In this document: positions 52,152 through 61,497 of the stretch, piece by piece
How the letters are laid out: every line of letters starts with the position of its first letter
Numbering within the stretch: position 1 is the stretch's first letter
Assembly (NCBI GenBank): GCA_963720735.1
Contig: CAVRGL010000005.1
Coordinates: forward strand, 248,001 to 312,000
Direction: 5' to 3'
Source of the DNA: JBBRHQ01 sp963720735
Lineage (GTDB): Bacteria > Actinomycetota > Thermoleophilia > Solirubrobacterales > 70-9
DNA length: 64,000 nucleotides
Position numbers and translations under genes: made by a program
Notes under the pieces: model-generated
What the model was told of the DNA's origin: nothing
Seen by the model: the letters and a program-made list of their open reading frames with translations, nothing else
Database searches by the model: none

Positions 52152-54232
52152 ACGACGAGCGCTTCGAGAAGACCGTGACCACCACCTGCGGCTACTGCGG
52201 CGTCGGCTGCAGCCTCGAGGCACGGGTCGACGACGGGCTGATCCGCTCGATCGGCCCCGGGGACGGCCCCGCCAATCACGGCCACACCTGCCTCAAGGGG
52301 CGCTTCGCCCACCGCTTCTCGCGCCACCGCGAGCGACTGACGACGCCGCTGATCCGCAGACAGGGAGAGCTGCGCGAGGCGAGCTGGTCCGAGGCGATCG
52401 AGCTGATCACCTCCGAGCTCGGCCGGATCAAGGGAGCGCATGGCCCCGACGCGATCGCCGGCCTCGCCTCCTCGCGCGCCACCAACGAGGACTGCTACGT
52501 GATGCAACGCCTGATGCGGGCGGCGATCGGGACCAACAACATCGACAACTGCTCGCGCGTCTGCCACTCCCCCACCTCCTGGGCGCTGCGCCAGTCGTTC
52601 GGCCTCTCCGGGGCGACCGGCGCCTTCGACGACATCGATTTCGCCGACGCCGCGATCCTGATCGGGGTCAACCCGACCGCCGGGCACCCCGTGGTCGGGG
52701 CGCGCCTGAAGCAGGCCGCGATGCGCGGCTGCCGGCTGGTGACGATCGACCCGCGGCGAATCGAGCTGGCCGACTACGGCGCCCTGCACCTCTCGCCGCG
52801 ACCGGGGACGAATGCCGCAGTGATGCTCGGCCTCGCCCACGTCGCGGCCCGCGACGGCTTCCTCGACGAGGGCTTCATCGCCGCGCGCACCGACGGCTAC
52901 GAGGCGGTCGCGGAGCTGCTCGAGCAGTACTCGCCGGCGGCGGTCGAGGAGATCACCGGCATCCCGGCGGCGGATCTCGAGCAGGCCGCGCACATCTACG
53001 CCGAGGCCGGCGAGGCCTCCATCCTCTGGGGGCTCGGCGTGACCGAGCACAAGTACGGCTCCGAGGTCGTGCGGCTGATCTGCAACCTGGCGATGATGAC
53101 CGGCAAGGTCGGCCGGCCCGGCTCGGCGCTGCTGCCGCTGCGCGGCCAGAACAACGTCCAGGGCTCCTCGGACATGGGGGCGCTTCCCGACACCTACACC
53201 GCCTACCGCCCGGTCGGCGACGAGGATGTCGCGCGCTCCTTCGAGGAGGCCTGGGGGGTTCCGCTCTCGCGTGAGAAGGGGTTCACGATCCCGCAGATGT
53301 TCGACGCGGCGGTCGATGGCCGGCTGAAGGCGATGTACATCTTCGGCGAGGACGTCGCCCAGACCGATCCCAACACCGCCCACGTCGTCGCGGCGCTCGA
53401 ATCGCTCGAGTTCCTCGTCTGCCAGGACATCTTCGAGACCGAGACCAGCAGGTACGCCGACGTGATCCTCCCCGCTTCCTCCTTCCTCGAGAAGGAAGGC
53501 ACCTTCACCAACGCCGAGCGCCGCATCCAGCTCGTCCGCCCGGCCCTCGACCCGCCCGGCGAGGCCCGCACCGACTTCGAGATCATCACCGAGGTCTCGC
53601 GGGCGCTCGGGCACGAGATGGGCTACGCGGACCCGGCAGCGGTGATGGACGAGATCGCGGCGCTCACCCCGCACTTCGCCGGGGTCAGCTTCGAGCGCCT
53701 CGAAGGCCGCGGCCTGCAGTGGCCGGTGGCGCCGGACGGGACCGACGAGCCGATCCTCTACGCGGAGCGCTTCGACAAGCCCGAGGGCCTGGGGCGCTTC
53801 GCGGCGATCCCCTACAAGCCGCCCGGAGACGCCGCCGACTCCGACTTCCCGCTGATCCTGGTCACCGGCCGGGTGCTCCAGCACTACAACGCCGGGACGA
53901 TGACCCGGCGCACCGGCAACATCGAGCTGGTCGACCGCGACTGGCTCGAGGTCCACCCCGACGACGCCGAGCGCCTCTGGATCGGCGACGGCGACAAGGT
54001 CTCGGTGCGCAGCCGGGTGGGGCGGATCGAGCTGCACGCCAAGGTGACCGAGCGGATCGAGCGCGGCCACGTCTTCACCAGCTTCCACTTCCCGGAGGCG
54101 CGGACCAACCTCCTGGTGGGCAGCTCCGCCGACGTCAACACCTCCTGCCCCGAGTACAAGGTGGTGGCGGTGGACGTGCGGCCGCTCGCCGAGCAGCCGT
54201 CCGACCGGCCGGCGATCGGAGTCGCCGGTTGA
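52148..54232 (+). CDS. fdhA: Formate dehydrogenase catalytic (alpha) subunit, Cys type
   Basis: A 694-residue Mo/W-bis-MGD formate dehydrogenase. The N-terminal [4Fe-4S] uses Cys 14, 17, 21 and 48 (CGYCGVGC), with the electron-relay Lys at 50. The active-site block NNIDNCSRVCHSPT puts Cys139 where selenocysteine enzymes have Sec. VITID-like MGD contacts (GVNPTAGHPV, TIDPRR), the ADVILPASSFLEKEGTF segment and the C-terminal RTGNIELV block follow. GTG 52148 overlaps the upstream fused subunit as GTGA, and the stop overlaps fdhD. No TAT leader, so cytosolic. Confidence 0.95.
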   Translation: MNDERFEKTVTTTCGYCGVGCSLEARVDDGLIRSIGPGDGPANHGHTCLKGRFAHRFSRHRERLTTPLIRRQGELREASWSEAIELITSELGRIKGAHGPDAIAGLASSRATNEDCYVMQRLMRAAIGTNNIDNCSRVCHSPTSWALRQSFGLSGATGAFDDIDFADAAILIGVNPTAGHPVVGARLKQAAMRGCRLVTIDPRRIELADYGALHLSPRPGTNAAVMLGLAHVAARDGFLDEGFIAARTDGYEAVAELLEQYSPAAVEEITGIPAADLEQAAHIYAEAGEASILWGLGVTEHKYGSEVVRLICNLAMMTGKVGRPGSALLPLRGQNNVQGSSDMGALPDTYTAYRPVGDEDVARSFEEAWGVPLSREKGFTIPQMFDAAVDGRLKAMYIFGEDVAQTDPNTAHVVAALESLEFLVCQDIFETETSRYADVILPASSFLEKEGTFTNAERRIQLVRPALDPPGEARTDFEIITEVSRALGHEMGYADPAAVMDEIAALTPHFAGVSFERLEGRGLQWPVAPDGTDEPILYAERFDKPEGLGRFAAIPYKPPGDAADSDFPLILVTGRVLQHYNAGTMTRRTGNIELVDRDWLEVHPDDAERLWIGDGDKVSVRSRVGRIELHAKVTERIERGHVFTSFHFPEARTNLLVGSSADVNTSCPEYKVVAVDVRPLAEQPSDRPAIGVAG

Positions 54233-54978
54233 GCGACCGCATGGTCGCCACAGTCGAGCACGACGGCCGCACCGACGAGGTCGCGGTCGAGGACCCGCTC
54301 GAGATCCGCGTCGACGGCGAGCCGCTGGCGGTGACCATGCGCACCCCGGGGCACGACGAGGAGCTGGCCCTCGGCTTCCTCTACGGAGAGGGCCTGATCG
54401 ACCGCCCTCACAAAGCCGGTCCCACCGAGGACTTCGCTTCCAACATCGTCGAGGTGGCGGGGCCGCTGCTGCGCGATCCGGGGGCCCGCCGCTTCTACAC
54501 GACCTCCTCGTGCGGGATCTGCGGACGGGGGGCGCTGGAGGAGGTCGCGGTGATGGCCCCGGTCGCGGCGGACGGCCCGCGGGTCTCACGAGAGCTGCTG
54601 GCGGATCTCCCCGATCGCCTGCGACAGCCGGCCTTCTCCCGCACCGGCGGGCTCCACGCCGCGGGCCTCTTCGATGCCGGCGGCGAGCCCGTGATCGTGC
54701 GCGAGGACGTAGGCCGCCACAACGCTCTCGACAAGGTGATCGGGTGGGCGCTGGGCGAGGGGCTGCTCCCATTGGGGGACCGAATGATCTGCGTCAGCGG
54801 CCGGCTCTCCTATGAGCTGGTGCAGAAGACCGCGGTGGCCGGCGGCCCGATCCTCGTTGGGGTCGGCGCCCCCAGCTCACTGGCAATCGACCTCGCCGCC
54901 GACCGCAACATCACGCTCGGCGGCTTCGCCCGCAAGGGCAGCATCAATGTCTACTCGGGCGCTCACCGCCTCGCCTGA
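54229..54978 (+). CDS. fdhD: Formate dehydrogenase sulfurtransferase FdhD
   Basis: Carries sulfur from a cysteine desulfurase to the Mo cofactor, a step formate dehydrogenases need. The persulfide motif CGICG is at residues 95-99, followed by HNALDKVIGWAL and the C-terminal GAPSSLAIDLAADRNITLGG block. 249 residues from TTG 54229 (TTGA overlap with fdhA); ATG 54241 is the alternative start. A truncated second copy of its 3' end lies at 55692. Confidence 0.95.
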   Translation: MSDRMVATVEHDGRTDEVAVEDPLEIRVDGEPLAVTMRTPGHDEELALGFLYGEGLIDRPHKAGPTEDFASNIVEVAGPLLRDPGARRFYTTSSCGICGRGALEEVAVMAPVAADGPRVSRELLADLPDRLRQPAFSRTGGLHAAGLFDAGGEPVIVREDVGRHNALDKVIGWALGEGLLPLGDRMICVSGRLSYELVQKTAVAGGPILVGVGAPSSLAIDLAADRNITLGGFARKGSINVYSGAHRLA

Positions 54979-55002
54979 GCCCGATCGCCGTCTCCGCCTT
55001 TG

Positions 55003-55039
55003 TGAGAGTTCTCTCATCCGGTCCTTAGGCCGGCCTAAG
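55003..55039. promoter_or_regulatory. Two palindromes after fdhD (candidate operators)
   Basis: TGAGAG-TT-CTCTCA (55003-55016) and the perfect 16-bp palindrome CTTAGGCCGGCCTAAG (55024-55039) lie in the 86-base gap between fdhD and the membrane-protein gene. No T-tract follows, so they look more like operators for the downstream gene than a terminator. Confidence 0.4.
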
Positions 55040-55064
55040 CCTCTGCGGCCAGGATCGCCGTTCG

Positions 55065-55677
55065 ATGTACCGAGAGACCGACGGCATCGCCCGCGACGGG
55101 GTCGTGGGAAACGCGCGCGTGACCGGCGGCGCAGCGGCGATGCTGCTCATCCTTCTGGCGATCGAGGGGGCGACGATCCCCTTCATTCGGCCCTCTCGTC
55201 GGGCCTCACATCTTCATCGGAATGCTGCTCATTCCGCCGGTCCTGCTGAAGCTCGCCAGCACCGGCTATCGCTTTACCCGCTACTACTCCGGCGCGCCGA
55301 GCTACCGCCGCAACGGCCCCCCGCCCCTTGCGCTGCGGGTGCTCGCGCCCGGGGTGGTCCTGACGACCCTGGCGTTGTTCGGGACCGGGGTCGCGCTGCT
55401 GATCACCGGTCCGCACACGGGCTCGCTGACGGTCCTGCACAAGGCCAGCTTCATCGCCTGGTTCGTGCTGATGACCCTCCACGTGCTCGGCCACGTGCTC
55501 GAGGTCCCGAGGCTCGCCTTCGCCGACTGGCGGAGCAGAGCGGGTCGCGAAGCCGAAATCGCCGGCTCCGGGCTGCGGCTCATGCTCCTGGGTAGCTCAA
55601 TCCTCGCCGGCTTCGTCCTCGCGGCGGCGACAATCTCCCTCGCCGCCCCGTGGCTCTCCTCCCTCCCAGGCGGCTGA
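55065..55677 (+). CDS. Putative b-type-cytochrome-like membrane protein (one frame break)
   Basis: About 204 residues with four to five hydrophobic helices after repair of a break near 55200 by one CT unit (PFIRPSLVGPHIFIGMLL). Histidines are placed within helices (PHIFIGM, LHKASFIAW, TLHVLGHVLE), as in heme-b-binding four-helix proteins such as FdhI or cytochrome b561. It follows fdhD, so it could be a membrane electron-transfer partner, but FdhA here has a cytosolic NAD-linked partner. Heme binding is an inference. Confidence 0.6.
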
Positions 55678-55691
55678 TCCCGAATCCCGGC

Positions 55692-55835
55692 GTGGCCGGC
55701 GCCCCGAATCCTGGTCGGCGTCGGCGCCCCCAGCTCGCTGGCGATCGAGCTGGCCGCCGATCGCCAGATCACCCTCGGCGGCTTCGCCCGCGAGGCCGCG
55801 TCAACGTCTACACCGGTCACGAACGCGTTCTCGAC
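55692..55835 (+). pseudogene. 5'-truncated fdhD remnant
   Basis: Reads as the last approximately 48 codons of an FdhD (ILVGVGAPSSLAIELAADR, then ITLGGFAR and VNVYTGHERVL) and clearly aligns with the end of fdhD at 54829-54975, but with many substitutions, so it is not a recent copy. The first approximately 190 codons are missing, and two single-base shifts interrupt the rest. It reflects either decay of a second fdhD or an assembly join. It is not expected to be functional. Confidence 0.75.
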
Positions 55836-55850
55836 TACGCGGCGAACCGA

Positions 55851-56979
55851 CTAGCGGCGGCGGACGGTCTCGACGTTTCTGACGCGGTCCTTGCGGCGAT
55901 CGACGGTGGCGACATCGTTGTTGCCGCCCCCGCCGTTGACGTTGTCTGCCGCGCCGTCGGCGGCCTTGATCTTGTCGTCTGCGGCGCCGCCGGAGAGCCC
56001 GTCACGGCCTGGCCCACCATCGATGCTGTCCTTGCCTCCCTGGCCGCTCACCGTGTCGGCGCCGGAGTCGCCGCGTAGGTCGTCGTTTCCACCACCTCCG
56101 CGGATCACGTCATTGCCGCCCTCGCCGAGGATGAGATCGGCTCCGCCGCGGCCGTTGATCCGGTCGTTTCCACCCCGGCCGCAGATCACGTCGTCCCCCG
56201 TCGTGCCGTTCAGCGTGTTCGGCCGGTTGTCGCCGAGCACGGTGCACTTGCGGAAGAAGAAGATGTTGACGTCGGCCGCCGCGGTGGAGGTCTCGGTGCC
56301 GCGGATCCTCCGGGTCGACGGTGCTCGAGTAGTCGACGTTGAGCTGGTAGTCACCCGCGGGCAGCACGTCGCTGACCACGAAGCCGCGGTGGCGCGGACC
56401 CGATGGGCTGCAATCGCCACCGCCCCGGGCGACGAAAGTGTGGTTGATCGGCCCGGACAGGTCCACGTCGATCTCGGTGCAGTTGTCGTGATCGCTGTTC
56501 TGGGCGTTGAGGGCGCCCGAGAACAGGAACGGCGTCGGCCCGCTGGTCGTGAACTCGACCTCGGCGGAGCCCTCCGAGCTCGCCACCGGCACGCCGGGGG
56601 CCGGGTTGGAGCTCTTGGTCGCCTCGTCGCGAAGCCGCCCTGTGACCGCGATGTCGTTGAGCGGTCCTGTCGGGAAGGGCTTGCTGGAAGGAGTCTCCAG
56701 GGTCGTGCCCAGCGAGACGAACGTGTCGGCCTTGCCCTCCGGCCCGCGCAGAACGGCCGGGTGCAGGTTCTCGGAGAACCCGATGAAGTCGTTCCCGTCC
56801 TTTGTGCGGCTGCGCTCGTCGGTCGCGTTCAGGGCCTGGAAGGTGTCGATGCTCGCGAAGCTGTCCTGGATCGTCACGTTCGGCCCCGCGGGAGCGCTGC
56901 CGCCGAGCGCCGATGCAGCGAACGCGCTGCACCCGATCGCAACCAGTGCCAAACCCCCGAACCCCGCTCGAATGCGCAT
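55851..56979 (-). CDS. Exported RTX-type calcium-binding repeat protein (one frame break)
   Basis: About 376 residues after repair of a break near 56312 by one CG unit. Signal peptide at 1-28, a middle region of about 190 residues of unknown fold, then nine-residue RTX repeats near the C-terminus (GGNDRINGRGGADLILGEGG, GGNDVIRGGGGNDDL). RTX repeats bind Ca2+ and fold outside the cell. The enzymatic role of the N-terminal part is unknown. No type-I secretion genes are nearby, so it is probably Sec-exported. Confidence 0.78.
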
Positions 56980-57057
56980 ATCCCCCTCCAGATCGAACTC
57001 AGGACAAGCGTATTGCCTCGGCTGCCCCTCCGCAACCGTCGCCCTGCCCGCCGTCGC

Positions 57058-57471
57058 TCAGGGGACGACCAGCACCGGCTGCTTGGCGAGGTGGAGAAGT
57101 CGCTGGGTGACGCTGCCCACCAACACTCCGCCCACCGGCGAGTGTCCCCGGGTGCCCGTGACGATCAGATCGGCCGAGACGCGCTCGGCGATCTCCGCGA
57201 TCACCCGCCCCGCCCCGCCGGCCATCACGTCTGCCATCTCGACCCCGGTCTCGAGGCCATCGCCGGCGAGCTCCTCGGCCAGCTTCCTGACATCGGACTG
57301 GATCTCCTGCTCGTCGAAATGGATGTCCCCGCCGCCCTTGGCGACGACTCTCTCGTCGACGTGGGCGAGGACGAGCTTCGCCCCGTCTCGCTTCGCCAGC
57401 TCGACTGCGACCGGGACCGCGCGCTTCGAGGTATCCGAGCCGTCGAGAGCAAGGACGATCGTCTTGAACAC
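57058..57471 (-). CDS. Universal stress protein (UspA family)
   Basis: A 137-residue UspA fold. It starts FKTIVLALDGSDTSKRAV and ends with the ATP-binding pattern GTRGHSPVGGVLVGSVTQRLL followed by PVLVVP. It lies 4 bases upstream of the reading frame end of the glycoside hydrolase, on the same strand downstream of it. The specific stress role is not indicated by sequence. Confidence 0.92.
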   Translation of the reverse strand: MFKTIVLALDGSDTSKRAVPVAVELAKRDGAKLVLAHVDERVVAKGGGDIHFDEQEIQSDVRKLAEELAGDGLETGVEMADVMAGGAGRVIAEIAERVSADLIVTGTRGHSPVGGVLVGSVTQRLLHLAKQPVLVVP

Positions 57472-57475
57472 GTCG

Positions 57476-58589
57476 CTACGGCTTCCCGCCCGTCTGCTTG
57501 ACGAAGGCGTACCAGGCGGGCTTCGGCTTTCCCTTGTAGGTGAAGAGACCGGACCCGCCGCAGATCGCGCAGTTGCTGCCCGGGTCGTCGTCCCAGGAGA
57601 ACCAGTAGGTGCGGCCGATCTTCCATCGGGCCCGGTTCTTCCTCATCATCCGGTAGGCGAGCTGCAGCTGCTTCTTCTGGCCCTGGGGTCCTCTCGCCGA
57701 AGGCAGCGACGGGTCATGCCCGGAGCCCCAGCCGAACTCGTCGATCCAGAGCGGCGTCTTCCCGTCTCCAGAGCGCTTCATCAGCGCGCGGGTGTTGACG
57801 ATCTGCCTCTTCATCACGCTCACGGTGGCCCCGTAGGGGTGCAGGGCGTAGGCGTCGAAGGCGGACTTCACACCCTTGACCTTGTAGAGCCGCCTCATGA
57901 AGGCGATGTCGTTCATGTCGCCGTTGCGCTTCGGCTGGTAGGGCTCTCCGAACAGGCCGCCGATCACGATCTTCGCCCCCGGATCGACCTTGTCCAGGGT
58001 CTGGCGGGAGATCTTCAGCATCCGCGCATAGCCGACCGGCGAGATCGGCTTGGTGAACGAATCCAGGTTCATCTCGTTCCAGATCTGCCAGAAGCGAACC
58101 GGTGAGTAGGGGACGTCCGGGTTGAGCTTCCAGAACGTGCCGTGCGGTCCGTATCGAGCGACCAGCGCCGCCAGGAACGTCGCCCAAGCGAACTCCTGAG
58201 CGGCGGAGCCGACCGGCATCGCCAGCCCGTCGCCGTGATTGACCCAGTAAGGGGTCCAGTAGATGAAGGGGAGAACGTCGATGCCGGCCTTCGACGCGTG
58301 CTTCATCACGTAGTCGACCGAGGACCAGTTGTAGACGCCGGGGAGGTAGTTGATCCCCCGCCAGATAGACGGGGGTCCTGAAGCTGCGGATCCCCCCGCG
58401 CCGCATCCTCGCGAACTGCGCCGGGGTCGGAGGGCCCGAGTTCGGGTTCATGCCGAAGAAGTCCGCGGGCAGGCGCGCATGATGGTGCTTGTGGTGATGC
58501 TTGGTTCCCTTCGAGCCCTGTGCCGCCGACCCAGCGACCAGGCTGAGCGCGCAGATCACGGCGATGGGCACGAGTTTCTTCCAGACCAT
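57476..58589 (-). CDS. Exported glycoside hydrolase, clan GH-A type (one frame break)
   Basis: About 371 residues after repair of a break near 58375 by one CT unit. Signal peptide ending in GSAAQG, a His-rich linker (HHHKHHH), then a TIM-barrel glycosidase. The acid/base Glu is in WQIWNEMNL and a nucleophile-like Glu in PLWIDEFGWG, both typical of clan GH-A (GH5/39-like). A Cys pair near the C-terminus (CAICGGSG) is unusual. Substrate is unknown. Confidence 0.78.
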
Positions 58590-58687
58590 GTTGCCTTTCC
58601 GCCTAAGTCTTCGAATCCCGGGCTATTCGACCCGGGCCCTGCAGCCGGGAAGGAGCAAACTACCGCTCCGCCGGCCGTCGAGTGAGT

Positions 58688-58703
58688 AGGTGAGACCTCA
58701 CCT
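58688..58703. promoter_or_regulatory. Inverted repeat upstream of the glycoside hydrolase
   Basis: AGGTGAG-AC-CTCACCT, 7-bp arms with a 2-base spacer, about 100 bases upstream of the GH start in a 151-base gap. It may be an operator for the hydrolase or part of a terminator for the DegT gene. Nothing else recognisable is in the gap. Confidence 0.3.
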
Positions 58704-58740
58704 CGAACATCCGTTGAGTCAGGCGAGAAGCTTAGTCCGG

Positions 58741-59856
58741 TCAGGCGGGCGGTCGAGCAAGATCGGACCCGGCCACCACGGCCTCCGCAACCCGGGCAAG
58801 CTCGTCGTCGCGCAGCTCCGGGAAGATCGGCATGGAGATCTCCTCGCTCGCCCATGCCGACGCGGCTGGGAAAGAGCCCTCGAAATGGACTCCTGAGAGC
58901 GCCGGCTGGGCATCGAGGGCGGGCGAATAGTGGATTCCGGTGTCGATGCCCGCGGCAGCAAGTTGTGCCCGAAGAGAATCGCGGTCCTCGCAGCGGACCG
59001 GGAAGAGGTGAAAGACGGAGGAATCGCGGCTCTCCAGGGTGCGATATCGGTCAGGCAGGAGCTCCCGGTAGCGAGCCGCGAGGCGCCGGCGGGCATCGTT
59101 GGCGGCGTCGAGATCACTCAGCTTCAAGCGAAGCACCGCGGCCTGGAGGCCGTCCAGTCTCTCGTTGAAGCCTGGCTCGCGGTGGACGCCATCCTTGGCG
59201 CGGCCCAGGTCGCGGAGCGCCCGGGCTCGCTCGGCCAGCTGTGGGTCGTCGGTGCAGATCGCCCCGCCGTCGCCGAGCGCGCCGAGGTTCTTGCTCGGGT
59301 AGAAGCTGAACCCGGCGGCGAGGCCGAAGGAGCCGGCCCGGGCCCCCGGTGGGCCGGCCCCGTGGGCCTGCGCCGCGTCCTCGATCACCGCGATCCCGCG
59401 GGCGGATGCGAACTCAGTGACCGCCTCCATGTCGCAGAGCTGCCCGTAGAGGTGGACCGGCATGACCGCCACGGTTCTCTCGCTCACCCGCGCCGCGGCG
59501 GACTCGAGGTCGATCAGGCCGTCCGAATCGAGCACATCGCACAGCACCGGCGTCGCCCCGGTGTGGATCACGGCGAGCGCCGAGGCGACGAAGGTCATCG
59601 CCGGGACGATCACCTCGTCGCCGGGCCCGATGCCCGCAGCGAGCATCGCGATGGTCAGAGCAGCGGTGCCCGAGGAGACCCCGACGCAGTGCTCCACCCC
59701 GACGTACTCGGCGAACTCCGCCTCGAACGCCTCCACCTCCTCGCCGAGGATGAAGGCGCTGCGCCCGATCACCCGGTCGAGGGTGCGGCTCAGCTCGCCC
59801 TCGATCGCCGCGTGCTGCCGATCGAGACCGGCGAAGGGAACCCGGGCTTCCGCCAT
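58741..59856 (-). CDS. DegT/DnrJ/EryC1/StrS-family sugar aminotransferase (WbpE-like)
   Basis: A 371-residue PLP enzyme that transaminates a keto-sugar nucleotide. GVSSGTAALTIAMLAAGIG and VIVPAMTFVASALAV bind the cofactor, EDAAQAHGA follows, and the internal Schiff-base Lys is in SFYPSKNLGALGDGG (about residue 190). The C-terminus FPELRDDELARVAEAV is typical. It lies 4 bases downstream of an N-acyltransferase gene; together they match the amino- and acetylation steps of diacetamido-uronate synthesis. The dehydrogenase step is outside the window. Confidence 0.88.
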   Translation of the reverse strand: MAEARVPFAGLDRQHAAIEGELSRTLDRVIGRSAFILGEEVEAFEAEFAEYVGVEHCVGVSSGTAALTIAMLAAGIGPGDEVIVPAMTFVASALAVIHTGATPVLCDVLDSDGLIDLESAAARVSERTVAVMPVHLYGQLCDMEAVTEFASARGIAVIEDAAQAHGAGPPGARAGSFGLAAGFSFYPSKNLGALGDGGAICTDDPQLAERARALRDLGRAKDGVHREPGFNERLDGLQAAVLRLKLSDLDAANDARRRLAARYRELLPDRYRTLESRDSSVFHLFPVRCEDRDSLRAQLAAAGIDTGIHYSPALDAQPALSGVHFEGSFPAASAWASEEISMPIFPELRDDELARVAEAVVAGSDLARPPA

Positions 59857-59860
59857 CGGC

Positions 59861-60355
59861 CTAGGAGGCGCGCTCGATCTCGCGGGCCGGGTTTCCGACC
59901 ACCGTGGCGCCGGCAGGCACGTCACGGGTGACGACCGAGCCGGCGCCGACCATAGCCCCATCCCCGATCTTCACCCCGCCCAGGATCACGGCGGCGGAGC
60001 CCACCGCGGCGCCCTGCCCGACCTCGGTCTCCAGCAGCTCCCAGTCCTCGTCGCCCTTCAGCACCCCGTCGTCGGTGGTCGAGCGCGGCAGCTTGTCGTT
60101 GATGAAGACCACCCCGTGCCCGATGAACGCCCCGTCGCCGATCTTCACGCCCTCGCAGATGAACGAGTGGCTCTGGATCTTGCAGTCGGCGCCGATCTCG
60201 GCTCCGCGCTGGATCTCCACGAAGGTGCCGATCTGGCTCCTGGAGCCGATCCGGCACCCGTAGATGTTGGTGAAGGAGCGCACCACGACGTCGTCGCCGA
60301 ACTCGACTTCGACGATGAGGCGATTGGGGGCGCTGTTGGCCGGCTCTGAAGGCAT
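59861..60355 (-). CDS. Hexapeptide-repeat sugar N-acyltransferase (WbpD-like)
   Basis: A 164-residue left-handed beta-helix acetyltransferase. Isoleucine-patch repeats such as NIYGCRIGSRSQIGTFVEIQ, GAEIGADCKIQSHSFI and GVKIGDGAFIGHGVVFIND are followed by a loop and a second set (AAVILGGVKIGDGAMVGAGS). The end GATVVGNPAREI is typical. Probably N-acetylates the product of the DegT enzyme with which it is co-transcribed. Confidence 0.85.
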   Translation of the reverse strand: MPSEPANSAPNRLIVEVEFGDDVVVRSFTNIYGCRIGSRSQIGTFVEIQRGAEIGADCKIQSHSFICEGVKIGDGAFIGHGVVFINDKLPRSTTDDGVLKGDEDWELLETEVGQGAAVGSAAVILGGVKIGDGAMVGAGSVVTRDVPAGATVVGNPAREIERAS

Positions 60356-60457
60356 CGGCGGGAGGTTTACACGAGGCCGGCGGGAGCGTGGCCGCTCGTC
60401 CTCCCGAAAATAGGGGGTGGCGGTCCAGTTTGGCGCCTGTGCGCCGATAGCACCTTG

Positions 60458-61487
60458 ATGCCGCGATCCCTCTGGCGCCTCCCGGGTTCGAAACCCCTTT
60501 CCGCCCTCCTCCTGGCCGCCGCGATCGCGCTCCTGCCCGGCGATTCCGCGGTGGCCGCGACCCTGCCGCCGGCGCCGACCCAGGCCTTCTCCCCCCAGAG
60601 CTTCTGGAACGCTCCGCTGGCAGCCGGCGCCCCGATCGATCCCAACTCGCAGGCGATGGTCGCCGGGCTCGTCGGCGAGGTCAACTCCGAGCTGGCTCGC
60701 CACTACGGCCCGGGCATAAACACGAGGCAATACAGCTCACCGATCTACACCGTCGGGCCGAGCCAGCCCACGGTCAGGGTGGCGCTGGACGGCGGCAACT
60801 CCCGAGCTGCAGAGTGCGCTCAACGCCGTCCCGATCCCGCCGGCGCCAAGCCGGCGGCCGGCAGCGACGCCCACATGATCGTCTGGCAGCCGGCAACGGA
60901 CAGCATGTGGGAGTTCTGGCGGCTCCAGATGCGCTCCGACGGCTGGCACGCCGGGCGGCAGCGGGCGCCATGCGCAACGTCTCGACCAGCCCGGGCTACT
61001 ACACGCCCGACGCCTGGTCCGGCGCTCAGTCCTGGTGGGGGGCGACGGCGACCGGGCTACCGCTCCTCGGGGGGATGATGACCATCGCCGAGCTGCAGCG
61101 AGGGCGCATCGATCACGCTCTGGCGATGGCCGATGCCCCACGCCCGAGCGAGGTGTTGGTCGTGGCCGGCAACGCACGGCGACGGCGACAGCACGGACCC
61201 CACCTCGCTGCCCGAGGGGGCGCGGCTGCGGCTCAACCCTGACGCTCAACCTGAAGAAGCTCAACCTTCCGCCGATGACCCGAATGATGGCCGAGGCGGC
61301 CCAGCGCTACGGGATCGTGATCCGCGATCGCGCCGGGGTGGTCGCCTTCTACGGGGAGGACCCCTCCCGGCTCGCCACGAACCCCTATCCAGCGATCTTC
61401 GGCAAGAAGTACCCCGATCAGCTGCTGGCGAGCTTCCCCTGGCGCTCCCTCCAGGTCCTGCGCCTCGATCTTCGCGGTTCCGGCTAG
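60458..61487 (+). CDS. Exported protein of unknown function, tandem copy A (several frame breaks)
   Basis: About 345 residues after repair. Signal peptide ending in DSAVAA, then FSPQSFWNAPLAAGAPIDP, VGEVNSELARHYGPGINT, YTVGPSQPTVRVAL and GSDAHMIVWQPATDSMWEFW. The tail is GIVIRDRAGVVAFYGEDPS. Breaks near 60796, 60838, 60960, 61128 and 61246 correspond to CT, C, G, AT and AC losses. It shares all these blocks with the next gene. No known catalytic motif was recognised; a carbohydrate-active role is possible. Confidence 0.7.
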
Positions 61488-61497
61488 CCTGGACCCC

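Noticed and set aside
52550..52580. Possible selenocysteine in FdhA
   Set aside because: The active-site codon is TGC (Cys), not TGA, and no Sec-insertion structure is needed.
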